DNA from: Berkiella sp963829835
GTDB lineage: Bacteria; Pseudomonadota; Gammaproteobacteria; Berkiellales; Berkiellaceae
Direction of reading: 5' to 3'
Assembly: GCA_963829835.1 (NCBI GenBank)
Contig: CAWHKC010000004.1
Span: forward strand, 1,798,001 to 1,862,000
Length of the DNA stretch: 64,000 nt
In this document: positions 17,826-26,608 of the stretch, one piece after another
Numbering within the stretch: the first letter of the stretch is position 1
Layout: every line of letters starts with the position of its first letter
Position numbers and translations under genes: made by a program
Notes under the pieces: model-generated
Seen by the model: only the letters and a program-made list of their open reading frames with translations
What the model was told of the DNA's origin: nothing
Databases searched by the model: none

Positions 17826-18767
17826 ATGAGTGTTGGTGCACCTTTCAAAGATGACGATTTGTTAGACGAATTGAAAAATTCAGGTGATTCTAGCAAACAG
17901 CTTAAAGTGAAATGTGCTGGCGAACATCCTGTTCACTATCTCTATAATCAAAATTTTTTAAAGACACTCTCCTATCTGGTTCGGCAAAATGTTCCCTTAG
18001 ATTTAAATCACACTAATGCAATAGGTGAAGGAATAGTTCATCAGGTAGCTCAAAGAGGAGAATTTGATTGGTTATCATGGTTATCCAAGCAAGACGTTGA
18101 GTTATTTCAAGAGACACACACTGGGCGTAATATTTATCATTATACTGCGCATCTTCGAGATCCTCTTTTTCTAGATATCCTATTTTCATTAACAAAAAAT
18201 AAAGACATTGTTTTTTTACAAGACCAATCTCATAAATGGCCATTGACCTTAGCCATTGAATTTGATAATGAGGAGTATTTTAAATATCTTCTTACTCACT
18301 TCAAAAAAGAGACGCTTGGTTTTAGAGATGCGTTGAATCAAAATTGTCTTCATTATATTGCACGTCATAACGCAACTAAATGTTATACATTCCTTAGAAC
18401 CTTTTTAACAAAAGAGGAACTCGAGTCATTAGAGGATACCGTTAACGTCGATTTGCAAACACCTCTTATGCTGGCCCAACAGTTGATGAATGTTGACGCA
18501 CGCTCAAATATATATGAATTGATGATGAATTATATTGATGATGATTATAGGTTGTCATTGCAATGGATGACGTCTTTAGCGATTAGCGATCCTACCAAAG
18601 TGCTAGAAAAGAAGAACGATTCTTTAAGCTATTGTCCCCATTTTGCTCAAATAGCAGATGATGCTCGTCTAAAAAGAAAAGGAAAAGAACTAGCAGAATT
18701 TGAAGCGGGCATAGAGCATGATCAATCAGATGATGTGTATCCTTATGCGCCAGTTAAGTATATATAG
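17826..18767 (+). CDS. Ankyrin-repeat protein
   Basis: The 313-residue protein has degenerate ankyrin-type repeats over about residues 35-235. Successive helix pairs carry recognisable cores such as GEGIVHQVAQRGEFDWLSWL, HKWPLTLAIEFDNEEYFKYL, NQNCLHYIARHNATKCYTFL and LQTPLMLAQQL. There is no signal peptide or membrane segment. It starts at ATG 17826 after agggcgg and has a good extended -10 promoter. It is divergent from the RAP-like gene and followed by the glycine-zipper membrane gene. Ankyrin proteins in intracellular bacteria are often translocated effectors, which makes that a reasonable guess here, but the sequence alone shows only a protein-interaction scaffold. Confidence 0.8.
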   Translation: MSVGAPFKDDDLLDELKNSGDSSKQLKVKCAGEHPVHYLYNQNFLKTLSYLVRQNVPLDLNHTNAIGEGIVHQVAQRGEFDWLSWLSKQDVELFQETHTGRNIYHYTAHLRDPLFLDILFSLTKNKDIVFLQDQSHKWPLTLAIEFDNEEYFKYLLTHFKKETLGFRDALNQNCLHYIARHNATKCYTFLRTFLTKEELESLEDTVNVDLQTPLMLAQQLMNVDARSNIYELMMNYIDDDYRLSLQWMTSLAISDPTKVLEKKNDSLSYCPHFAQIADDARLKRKGKELAEFEAGIEHDQSDDVYPYAPVKYI

Positions 18768-18923
18768 TTTTTTTGACATATCACCATACTTGCCTACTGT
18801 GAATTTATCTTATTGATAAATATAGAAAATTTAATTCTTCAAAAATTAAGTCTCATTCAACGGAATTTTTAAGTTAAATAAGGTGTCTTATGGGTATTAG
18901 CAATACAAATATAAAGATACCCT

Positions 18924-20462
18924 ATGGCCAAACTACCTTTTGATGCAGATGCAATTGGAAAATATAAACGCTCCTACGATGACTTATCTGAAGACGATGA
19001 TGATAATGCGGCAACTCAGAAAATTGCCCAAAATCTGGAATGGTTAAAAGAAAAAGTCCCTGAAAGAGAACCGGTGGAAAAAGGGGCTAAAAATCGTTTA
19101 CAGGATCTCCTCGCGGCTGGTCTTGAACTTGAAAAAGCCAATGATGTCAGTGCCATTGCCGCTCTTAAGAATGCCAGTCATAAAGGCACCATAATTGATA
19201 AAGCCGTCGATTTACTGAAAGATCTTTATTATGGCGCTAGGGATATTTTATCGGGAAGAAGAGTAAAAACATCTCTTACCATTGCCGGAGGTATTGCACT
19301 TGGTGTCGGTATAGGTATTGTCCTTGGGACTATAGTGTTTCCGGGAATTGGTTCAGCAATTGGTGGCGCAGTTGGCGCTGCTCTGACAGGAGCTGTAGCA
19401 GCGATTGGTGGAACGGTTGGATTAGCAGTTTTAGGAGGTTTTGTAGGGAGCTTATTTGGGAAAAAAATTTCCAATAAAGCTTTTAAACAAGAAAAACGAT
19501 TTGAAGTGTCACATCGCATTACCCGAAAAATTAAACAACGGGTTGGTATTTCCTCTAAAACAGTTCAGGCAATTAATGGCTATCTTTATAATCGCGCAAA
19601 ATCGGTAAAAAGCCCCATCTTGAAGAAACAATATAAAGCCCTTCGACGACTTGGGATTATGGAGGCCGATCCAACTGCAATGGAGAAAATTGCGCACTTT
19701 TTCTGTCAAGAATTAGCGATATTGGAAAAAGAAATGCAAGGTAACAATGCATCAACTGAATTGCGCAAGGAGATTGAAGCGGTTGTTTATATACTCAAAA
19801 AACTCAATAAAGCAGAACACCTTTCCATCGAAAGCAAAGCCAAAATAATGAAGTCCTTCGATAATTTTAAGAAGAGCCACCACTCACTACCGAGTATTCA
19901 ACAAGGATTAGAATTAGACAGTGAAAAGGAGATTTCACCCGAAGTATTGGCAAATTCAAAAGACCGATTTATGGCACATATACCAGATTTGGAAATTGAA
20001 TCAATCAGAGCAACCGATAAAAGATCCAATAAAGGCACTATCAGCTATCGTTACGATATCACCACTAAAGATGGACAAGCATTACCTACGGTCGTTTTTA
20101 AAGGCAGGAAAGAAGATGAGGCTCACTATCAAACAATGGTGACCGTAAATGCGGATAAAATTAATCGTAATAACCAAAGCCAGCTTACAAAAGTCTTTGT
20201 GGCGCAAGCAAAAGCGCACTATGAGAATACAGGAAATACAGAAGTTATTATTCTGGCTGCAGGTAATGATGAACTGGCTGTCCAATTGGCAGCAGCGGTT
20301 TTAAATATCGGATTGAAGCCTCTTTTGCACAATTCTGAATACCCTCCTGATAATCCAAGCGCACAAGCGCGAAAAAAGGATATAATGTCAAAAGCACAGG
20401 CTTTAGCTAAAGAGCTTCCGAAGACACCATTGCATAAAGCAAGGAATGTGCTTGATTTTTAA
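18924..20462 (+). CDS. Hypothetical membrane protein with glycine-zipper hairpin
   Basis: This 512-residue protein is not recognised. It has a charged N terminus with an acidic patch (DDLSEDDDDN) and a strongly hydrophobic Gly/Ala/Ile region at about residues 112-180 (GVGIGIVLGTIVFPGIG, GGAVGAALTGAVAAIGG, LAVLGGFVGSLFG) that forms a glycine-zipper hairpin. A basic helical region and a coiled-coil-like part (about 180-330) follow. The C-terminal part has alternating strand/helix character (TEVIILAAGNDELAVQLAAA, LNIGLKPLL). Such hairpins occur in membrane-inserting effectors and toxins; that is an analogy, not an assignment. The ATG at 18924 has a weak ribosome site. A 17-codon frame starting at ATG 18890, with a better site (aagg), overlaps its first codons. 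Confidence 0.75.
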   Translation: MAKLPFDADAIGKYKRSYDDLSEDDDDNAATQKIAQNLEWLKEKVPEREPVEKGAKNRLQDLLAAGLELEKANDVSAIAALKNASHKGTIIDKAVDLLKDLYYGARDILSGRRVKTSLTIAGGIALGVGIGIVLGTIVFPGIGSAIGGAVGAALTGAVAAIGGTVGLAVLGGFVGSLFGKKISNKAFKQEKRFEVSHRITRKIKQRVGISSKTVQAINGYLYNRAKSVKSPILKKQYKALRRLGIMEADPTAMEKIAHFFCQELAILEKEMQGNNASTELRKEIEAVVYILKKLNKAEHLSIESKAKIMKSFDNFKKSHHSLPSIQQGLELDSEKEISPEVLANSKDRFMAHIPDLEIESIRATDKRSNKGTISYRYDITTKDGQALPTVVFKGRKEDEAHYQTMVTVNADKINRNNQSQLTKVFVAQAKAHYENTGNTEVIILAAGNDELAVQLAAAVLNIGLKPLLHNSEYPPDNPSAQARKKDIMSKAQALAKELPKTPLHKARNVLDF

Positions 20463-20504
20463 GAGATCTTTATGCTGTTTAGCAAAATAACTGTTTAATT
20501 TTCA

Positions 20505-20533
20505 TAGACATTTCTACGAAATGAGGATAGAAT
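20505..20533 (+). promoter_or_regulatory. Sigma-70 promoter for carA-carB-greA
   Basis: TAGACA (20505-20510) and TAGAAT (20528-20533) each match the consensus at five of six positions with a 17-base spacer. Transcription would start about 35 bases before the carA start. Confidence 0.7.
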
Positions 20534-20573
20534 TCGGCCATTTTGTGCCTATTGAATTGATCTGGAGGTGACG

Positions 20574-21758
20574 TTGCCCCGTTCTGCACTGCTCGCGCTT
20601 GAAGATGGTTCCCTATTTGAAGGGATAGCCTTTGGTCATTTAAGTCATTTAGCAGTACATGCGGTGGGAGAAGTTGTTTTCAACACCGCTATGACTGGCT
20701 ATCAAGAAATTTTGACCGACCCTTCCTATGCTAACCAATTAATAACTTTAACTTATCCCCATATCGGCAATGTGGGTGTTAATCTCGAAGATCGTGAGTC
20801 AAATAGCATTTATGCTAAAGGACTTATCATTCGCCAACTCCCTTATCAGGTAAGCAATTGGCGATCGCAAAATTCACTTGATGCTTATTTAGCAGAACAT
20901 CGTGTCCTTGGTATTGCTGAGATTGATACACGTCGCCTAACGCGTCTGATTCGTGAGAAAGGGGCATTGAAAGGCTGTATCTATAGCGCTGCCACCATTA
21001 CGCCAGAAGAAGAAGCCAAAGCTGTTGCTTTAGCACGCGCTTTTTGTGGACTCAAAGGATTAGACTTAGCCAAAGAAGTCACCACACAAAGTCCTTATGT
21101 CTGGCAAGAAAAAGGGCTATGGCATGCCAATAAGCGTGCTCAAAAGTCCGAATTTCATGTGGTTGCCTATGACTTTGGGATCAAAAAAACCATTCTAAGA
21201 TGTTTGCATGAGATGGGTTGCAAAATTACTGTTGTTCCAGCAAAAACCAGCAGCCATGAAGTGTTGGCACTTAATCCAGATGGTGTCTTTTTATCAAACG
21301 GACCAGGCGATCCTGAACCTTGTCGTTATGCCATTGATGCTATAAAAGACTTTTTAAAGCACGATATGCCTTTATTTGGTATTTGTTTAGGTCATCAATT
21401 ACTCGCCCTGGCAATGGGCGCAAAAACATTAAAAATGAAATTTGGTCATCATGGTGGCAATCATCCGGTGCGACAACTCAAAGATCAAAATGTTTTGATT
21501 ACGAGCCAAAATCATGGGTTTGCCGTAGATGAAAATAACCTTCCGGACGTGCTTCAGGTGACCCATCGTTCTTTGTTTGATAATACCATTCAAGGTTTTA
21601 AACATCGCTCTAAAGCGGCATTTGGTTTCCAAGGACATCCCGAGGCCGGACCTGGACCCAATGATGCTAGGATGTTATTTCATGATTTCATCGATTCGAT
21701 GCGAAAATTTCGCACCCATCGATTATCTTTGTCATCGCAAGCATTGGAGACGAACTAG
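20574..21758 (+). CDS. carA: Carbamoyl phosphate synthase small subunit
   Basis: CarA is the glutaminase subunit that supplies ammonia to CarB for carbamoyl phosphate, used in pyrimidine and arginine synthesis. The N-terminal domain (SALLALEDGSLFEG, EVVFNTAMTGYQEILTDPSY) and the class I amidotransferase domain are intact. The latter has the nucleophile Cys in FGICLGHQLLALA and the His/Glu pair in GFQGHPEAGPGPNDA. I place the start at TTG 20574 because ctggagg lies 5 bases before it and MPRSALLALEDG fits the family. The GTG at 20568 would overlap that ribosome site. It forms an operon with carB (5-base gap) and greA. A good sigma-70 promoter lies upstream. Confidence 0.96.
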   Translation: MPRSALLALEDGSLFEGIAFGHLSHLAVHAVGEVVFNTAMTGYQEILTDPSYANQLITLTYPHIGNVGVNLEDRESNSIYAKGLIIRQLPYQVSNWRSQNSLDAYLAEHRVLGIAEIDTRRLTRLIREKGALKGCIYSAATITPEEEAKAVALARAFCGLKGLDLAKEVTTQSPYVWQEKGLWHANKRAQKSEFHVVAYDFGIKKTILRCLHEMGCKITVVPAKTSSHEVLALNPDGVFLSNGPGDPEPCRYAIDAIKDFLKHDMPLFGICLGHQLLALAMGAKTLKMKFGHHGGNHPVRQLKDQNVLITSQNHGFAVDENNLPDVLQVTHRSLFDNTIQGFKHRSKAAFGFQGHPEAGPGPNDARMLFHDFIDSMRKFRTHRLSLSSQALETN

Positions 21759-21763
21759 CCGAT

Positions 21764-24700
21764 ATGCCAAAAAGAACTGACATTAAAACGATATTAGTGA
21801 TTGGCGCAGGCCCCATTGTGATCGGCCAAGGTTGTGAATTTGATTATTCAGGTGCACAAGCTTGTAAGGCTTTGCAAGAAGATGGGTATCGTGTTGTGCT
21901 AGTTAATTCTAATCCTGCAACCATCATGACCGACCCCCAAATGGCTGATGCGATATATATTGAGCCGATTCATTGGCAGATTGTAGCCAGAATCATTGAA
22001 AAAGAGCGACCCTGTGCTTTATTGCCCACAATGGGAGGGCAAACAGCTCTAAATTGTGCTTTAGATTTAGTGCGCGAAGGTGTGCTTAAAAAATATAACG
22101 TTGAACTCATTGGCGCCAGTCAAGAAGCAATTGATAAAGCAGAAGATAGAGAACAATTTCGCAAAGCGATGAGAGAAATTGGTTTGAAAATGCCAAAATC
22201 TGCCATTGCTCACAGTTTGGAAAGTGCCAAGCAAGTTCAAGCATCAGTAGGTTTCCCAACCATTATTAGGCCTTCATTTACGCTAGGCGGTAGTGGTGGT
22301 GGCATCGCTTACAATATGGAAGAATTTGAAGAAATTTGTAAGCGCGGATTAGACTATTCCCCAACGGGTGAATTGCTGATTGAACAATCCATCATTGGAT
22401 GGAAAGAATTTGAAATGGAAGTGGTGCGGGACAAAAAAGATAACTGCATCATTATTTGTGCCATTGAAAATATGGATGCGATGGGGATCCATACCGGCGA
22501 TTCCATTACTGTCGCTCCGGCTCAAACACTGACGGATAAAGAGTATCAGTTGATGCGAGATGCCTCTATTGCGGTGTTGCGTAAAATTGGCGTAGAAACT
22601 GGTGGTTCTAATGTACAATTTGCAGTTTGCCCCAAAACAGGCGAATTACATGTCATTGAAATGAACCCACGTGTCTCTCGCTCTTCAGCGCTTGCCTCTA
22701 AAGCTACTGGATTCCCAATTGCTAAAGTGGCTGCCAAATTAGCGGTTGGTTACACGTTGGATGAGCTTGCCAATGAGATTACAGGCAATCAAACTCCCGC
22801 CTCATTTGAGCCGACCATTGATTATGTTGTAACAAAGATACCTCGTTTTAATTTTGAAAAATTCCCACAAGCCGATGCACAGCTCACAACGCAAATGAAA
22901 TCGGTTGGAGAAGTGATGGCGATGGGGCGCACTTTCCAAGAATCCCTACAAAAAGCCATTAGAGGATTAGAAGTAGGGATGTATGGTTTGGAATCCGTAG
23001 TCGATTTGTCAAAACCAGATGCTATCAACGAAATTCGCCAGTATCTGCAACGCCCAACATGGCAACGCCTGTGGTACATCAGCGATGCTTTTCGGGTGGG
23101 ACTTGAATTAGAAGAAATTTATGCATTAACACATGTTGATCCTTGGTTTTTAGCGCAGATCCAAGATCTCGTGCAGTCTGAAGAGGAAGTTGCCAAGTGT
23201 GGTTTTGGAAGCATGACGCGAACTCAGTTATTACAATTAAAGCGCAAGGGATTCTCAGATCACCGTTTGGGTGAACTACTTGGAGTGAGTGAACAAGCGT
23301 TACGTAAACGACGTCATGATTATGGCATCCGTCCTGTTTACAAACGCGTGGATAGTTGTGCTGCAGAATTTTCTGTGCAAACTGCTTATATGTATTCTAC
23401 CTATGAGCAAGAATGTGAAGCATTGCCTTCTGACAAGAAAAAAATCATGGTGCTTGGGGGCGGTCCCAATCGTATTGGTCAGGGCATAGAATTTGATTAT
23501 TGCTGTGTTCATGCCGCTCAAGCGATGCGTGAAGAAGGTTATGAAACGATTATGGTTAACTGTAACCCTGAAACGGTTTCAACAGACTATGACACATCAG
23601 ATCGTTTATATTTTGAACCGCTTACTTTAGAAGATGTCCTAGAAATTGTTCATTTGGAAAAACCTGTTGGCGTGATTGTGCAGTTTGGTGGCCAAACGCC
23701 ACTTAAATTAGCGAAGGCACTGGAGCTTGCTGGCGTGCCCATTATTGGGACTTCGCCAGATGCTATAGATAGAGCAGAAGACAGAGGGCGTTTTCAACAG
23801 ATGATAACGCGTTTAAATCTGTTGCAACCACCTAACGGCATGGCATCGACTTTAGATGAAGCTCTAAAGACAGCACATGCCATTGGTTATCCGATCATTG
23901 TGAGGCCATCCTATGTATTAGGCGGGCGCGCAATGGAAGTCGTTTATAGCGATGATGAACTTTGTGACTATATGCAACGCCAAGGGAAAATGACCAAAGA
24001 TTCTCCCATACTGTTAGATAGATTTTTAGATGATGCCATTGAAGTCGATGTGGATGCTGTTTGTGATGGCGAGAATGTGTTAATTGGCGGCATTATGGAA
24101 CATATTGAGCAGGCCGGTGTGCATTCAGGAGATTCTGCTTGTTCATTACCTCCATTTAGTTTAAGTGAAGAATGTCAAAATGAGTTGCGTGAGAATATGC
24201 GCAAAATGGCAAAAGAACTTGGTGTTATTGGGCTTATTAATGCGCAATTTGCTATCCAGAATAACAAAATTTATGTCTTAGAAGTCAATCCACGTGGTGC
24301 CAGAACAGTTCCCTTTATTTCGAAAGTGATTGGAGTGTCTTTGGCAAAAGTTGCCGCTTGTTGCATGATTGGCAAAACCTTGCAAGAGCAAAATATGCTG
24401 CAAGAACGTATTCCAGAATTTTATGCTGTGAAAAAGAGCGTTTTTCCTTTTGAGAAATTTCCAGGAGTCGATCCCATCTTAGGGCCAGAAATGCGCTCAA
24501 CTGGGGAAGTGATGGGAGTGGGTGATAATTTTGCACAAGCCTATGCCAAAAGTGAACTAGCGACACTCGCTCCACAAATTGTTGCGCCAGGTTATGCGCT
24601 TATCAGCGTTAGAGATGCTGATAAAATCGGCATTATTGATATTGCTAAAAAATTGCAGCAATTTGGCTTTAAAATAATGGCTACTCGTGGCACCGCTAAG

Positions 24701-24991
24701 GCTTTACGAGAGTCTATGGTAGAGTGCGAGTTGGTTAATAAAGTTAATGAAGGCCGTCCTCATATTGTGGATAGCATTAAAAATGATAAAATTGCTTTTA
24801 TAATCAATACAACTGAAGGAAGGCAAGCGATTGCAGATTCAAATGCAATACGACGAACAGCAGTACAGCATAAAGTATGTTATACAACTACTCTGTCTGG
24901 TGCCAAAGCGCAAGTGTTAAGTTTGGCTTATCAAAAAAATCATCAAATAGCACCAATTCAAGATCTCCATTTAAGGGTAAAAGTACAATGA
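21764..24991 (+). CDS. carB: Carbamoyl phosphate synthase large subunit
   Basis: CarB makes carbamoyl phosphate from bicarbonate, ammonia and two ATP. At 1075 residues it has the full architecture: two homologous ATP-grasp halves, each opening with a nucleotide loop (VIGAGPIVIGQGCEFDYSG near residue 12 and VLGGGPNRIGQGIEFDYC near residue 560), an oligomerisation segment between them, and the C-terminal MGS-like allosteric domain (about 935-1075). It starts at ATG 21764, 5 bases after carA, and its stop overlaps the greA start in ATGA, so the three genes are translationally linked. Nothing unusual was seen. Confidence 0.98.
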   Translation: MPKRTDIKTILVIGAGPIVIGQGCEFDYSGAQACKALQEDGYRVVLVNSNPATIMTDPQMADAIYIEPIHWQIVARIIEKERPCALLPTMGGQTALNCALDLVREGVLKKYNVELIGASQEAIDKAEDREQFRKAMREIGLKMPKSAIAHSLESAKQVQASVGFPTIIRPSFTLGGSGGGIAYNMEEFEEICKRGLDYSPTGELLIEQSIIGWKEFEMEVVRDKKDNCIIICAIENMDAMGIHTGDSITVAPAQTLTDKEYQLMRDASIAVLRKIGVETGGSNVQFAVCPKTGELHVIEMNPRVSRSSALASKATGFPIAKVAAKLAVGYTLDELANEITGNQTPASFEPTIDYVVTKIPRFNFEKFPQADAQLTTQMKSVGEVMAMGRTFQESLQKAIRGLEVGMYGLESVVDLSKPDAINEIRQYLQRPTWQRLWYISDAFRVGLELEEIYALTHVDPWFLAQIQDLVQSEEEVAKCGFGSMTRTQLLQLKRKGFSDHRLGELLGVSEQALRKRRHDYGIRPVYKRVDSCAAEFSVQTAYMYSTYEQECEALPSDKKKIMVLGGGPNRIGQGIEFDYCCVHAAQAMREEGYETIMVNCNPETVSTDYDTSDRLYFEPLTLEDVLEIVHLEKPVGVIVQFGGQTPLKLAKALELAGVPIIGTSPDAIDRAEDRGRFQQMITRLNLLQPPNGMASTLDEALKTAHAIGYPIIVRPSYVLGGRAMEVVYSDDELCDYMQRQGKMTKDSPILLDRFLDDAIEVDVDAVCDGENVLIGGIMEHIEQAGVHSGDSACSLPPFSLSEECQNELRENMRKMAKELGVIGLINAQFAIQNNKIYVLEVNPRGARTVPFISKVIGVSLAKVAACCMIGKTLQEQNMLQERIPEFYAVKKSVFPFEKFPGVDPILGPEMRSTGEVMGVGDNFAQAYAKSELATLAPQIVAPGYALISVRDADKIGIIDIAKKLQQFGFKIMATRGTAKALRESMVECELVNKVNEGRPHIVDSIKNDKIAFIINTTEGRQAIADSNAIRRTAVQHKVCYTTTLSGAKAQVLSLAYQKNHQIAPIQDLHLRVKVQ

Positions 24992-25467
24992 CAAAGTTTC
25001 CAATGACGGTATTAGGTGCGCAAAAGTTACGCGAAGAATTAAGCCGTTTAAAATCAGTTGAGCGTCCTCGTATCATCGAAGCGATAGCCGAAGCTAGAGG
25101 GCATGGTGATTTGAAAGAAAATGCTGAATATCACGCAGCTAAAGAGCAACAGTCCTTTTTAGAAGGTCGGATCTCAGAAGTGGAAGGGAAATTAGCGAAT
25201 GCACAAGTGATTGATGTTACCAAATTGCCTAAAAATGGCCGCGTGGTATTTGGTACGACAGTCACTTTAATTAATGTGACAACCGATGAAGAAGTAAAAT
25301 ATAAAATTGTGGGTGATGATGAAGCGGATCTGAAACTGGGGATGATATCCGTTAATTCACCAATTGCCCGTGCCATGATTGGTAAAAACAAAGGCGATAT
25401 AGCGCATGTTCATACACCAAGTGGTGAGCTTGAGTACGAGATTAGTACGATTGAATACCTTTCATAA
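24988..25467 (+). CDS. greA: Transcription elongation factor GreA
   Basis: GreA rescues backtracked RNA polymerase by stimulating transcript cleavage. The true start is ATG 24988, which overlaps the carB stop (ATGA). The frame is open further upstream inside carB, but that extension is not GreA-like. The product of 159 residues is normal: an N-terminal coiled coil with the acidic tip ARGHGDLKENAEYHAAKE and the C-terminal FKBP-like domain (about 80-159). The carB-greA linkage is common in gammaproteobacteria. It is followed within 7 bases by a palindromic repeat that separates it from the convergent yhbY. Confidence 0.97.
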   Translation: MTKFPMTVLGAQKLREELSRLKSVERPRIIEAIAEARGHGDLKENAEYHAAKEQQSFLEGRISEVEGKLANAQVIDVTKLPKNGRVVFGTTVTLINVTTDEEVKYKIVGDDEADLKLGMISVNSPIARAMIGKNKGDIAHVHTPSGELEYEISTIEYLS

Positions 25468-25473
25468 TTATTC

Positions 25474-25545
25474 GTAGGGTGGGCAAAGCGTTAGCGTGCC
25501 CACCAGCAGTAAGATGGTGGACACGCTACGCTTTGTCCACCCTAC
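25474..25545. repeat. Second GTAGGGTGGGC-family palindrome
   Basis: The arms 25474-25505 and 25515-25545 are near-perfect inverted repeats (two substitutions and a one-base indel) closely related to 6015-6089. The element fills the gap between greA and yhbY, and the yhbY stop codon (25542-25544) lies within its right end. Confidence 0.93.
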
Positions 25546-25814
25546 TTGTCAGAGTTGACTCGATATAAAACCAAAATATGTCCAATGTTCTGAACAATAG
25601 TGGCTTCATGCTCTTGCGCCATCTTGGCAATCATTTCTTGTCTGAGCTCTCTGGTGGAAGCGTTTACACGCACCTTAATGAGTTCATGCGCTGTTAAAGC
25701 AGCTTCAACCTCATTATGGACTTGGTCAGTTAGTCCTTTATTCCCAATGATTACAACGGGATGTAAGGGGTGAGCTTTAGTAATTAAATTTCTTAAAAAG
25801 GCGCGGGTTAACAT
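25542..25814 (-). CDS. yhbY: CRM-domain RNA-binding protein YhbY
   Basis: This small protein has a single CRM (YhbY) domain, which binds pre-50S ribosomal particles in E. coli. It spans the whole 90-residue product: the basic N-terminal helix with AHPLHPVVIIGNKGLT, HELIKVRVN and IVQNIGHILVLYR at the end, all standard for the family. I prefer ATG 25814 (MLTRAFL) over an in-frame TTG three codons upstream. Neither has a clear ribosome site. It is divergent from rlmE, as is usual, and convergent with greA. Its TAG stop is supplied by the palindromic repeat. Confidence 0.93.
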   Translation of the reverse strand: MLTRAFLRNLITKAHPLHPVVIIGNKGLTDQVHNEVEAALTAHELIKVRVNASTRELRQEMIAKMAQEHEATIVQNIGHILVLYRVNSDK

Positions 25815-25890
25815 TTGGTGCAAATTACTTTAGAATGTAAATCAACTTATCGCATTTTAACCCGAGAACCTCCTCGCTGTAAAACACTAT

Positions 25891-26514
25891 ATGGCACAAA
25901 CTAAACACGGCAAGTCGTGGATCCAGCGACATATTAACGATCCTTTCGTTCAAAAAGCGCAAAAAATGGGCTATCGATCGCGTGCGAGCTTTAAATTGTT
26001 GGAGTTGCACGAGAAAGATAAAATTTTTCGTCCTAACATGACGGTGATTGATTTAGGAGCAGCGCCAGGCGGTTGGTCGCAAGTGGTGACTAAGCTCGTT
26101 GGCAGAAATGGAAAAGTTATTGCGCTGGATAGATTAGAAATGGATCCCATCGCAGGTGTCACTTTTCTACAAGGTGATTTTTCAGAGCAATCTGTGTTGG
26201 AAAATTTAGAAGTGGCTTTAGGGCCTAACAAAATTGATTGGGTTATTTCTGATATGGCACCTAACTTAAGTGGTATGATTGCAGTTGATCAGCCCCGAAT
26301 GATGGAATTAGCTGATCTTGCATGGGATTTTGCATCGCGTCATTTAAAAAAAGAAGGTGGCTTTTTGGTCAAAATTCTTCAGGGTGAAGGTTTTGACTCA
26401 TATATCAAGAACTTACGACAACGTTTTGAAAAAGTTGTTATCAGAAAACCAGAAGCTTCACGTTCTGCTTCACGCGAGCTGTATGTCTTGGCCAGAGGCT
26501 ACTATAATATATAG
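25891..26514 (+). CDS. rlmE: 23S rRNA (uridine-2'-O)-methyltransferase RlmE (FtsJ/RrmJ)
   Basis: RlmE methylates the 2'-O of U2552 in 23S rRNA, a heat-shock-linked modification needed for late 50S assembly. The 207-residue product contains the SAM-binding motif VIDLGAAPGGWSQV and the catalytic K-D-K-E set: the Lys of SRASFKLLE, the Asp of VISDMAPNLSG, the Lys of GGFLVKILQGEG and the Glu of SRELYVLARG. It starts at ATG 25891. It is divergent from yhbY and upstream of ftsH, as in many gammaproteobacteria. A small hairpin (26540-26558) lies between it and ftsH. Confidence 0.97.
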   Translation: MAQTKHGKSWIQRHINDPFVQKAQKMGYRSRASFKLLELHEKDKIFRPNMTVIDLGAAPGGWSQVVTKLVGRNGKVIALDRLEMDPIAGVTFLQGDFSEQSVLENLEVALGPNKIDWVISDMAPNLSGMIAVDQPRMMELADLAWDFASRHLKKEGGFLVKILQGEGFDSYIKNLRQRFEKVVIRKPEASRSASRELYVLARGYYNI

Positions 26515-26539
26515 TATATTGCTTATGAATTACGTGAAC

Positions 26540-26558
26540 TATGCCGAACAACGGCATA
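26540..26558 (+). terminator. Small hairpin between rlmE and ftsH
   Basis: tatgccg and cggcata form a perfect 7-bp stem around aacaa. No T-run follows, so termination is doubtful. Confidence 0.3.
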
Positions 26559-26608
26559 AGTCCAAAAATTAACTTAATTAGATGTAGCTACACCAAGGGG
26601 TCCTAGCC

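Noticed and set aside
24877..24987. N-terminal extension of greA inside carB
   Set aside because: The extension codes for non-GreA sequence; the ATG at 24988 overlapping the carB stop gives the normal protein.
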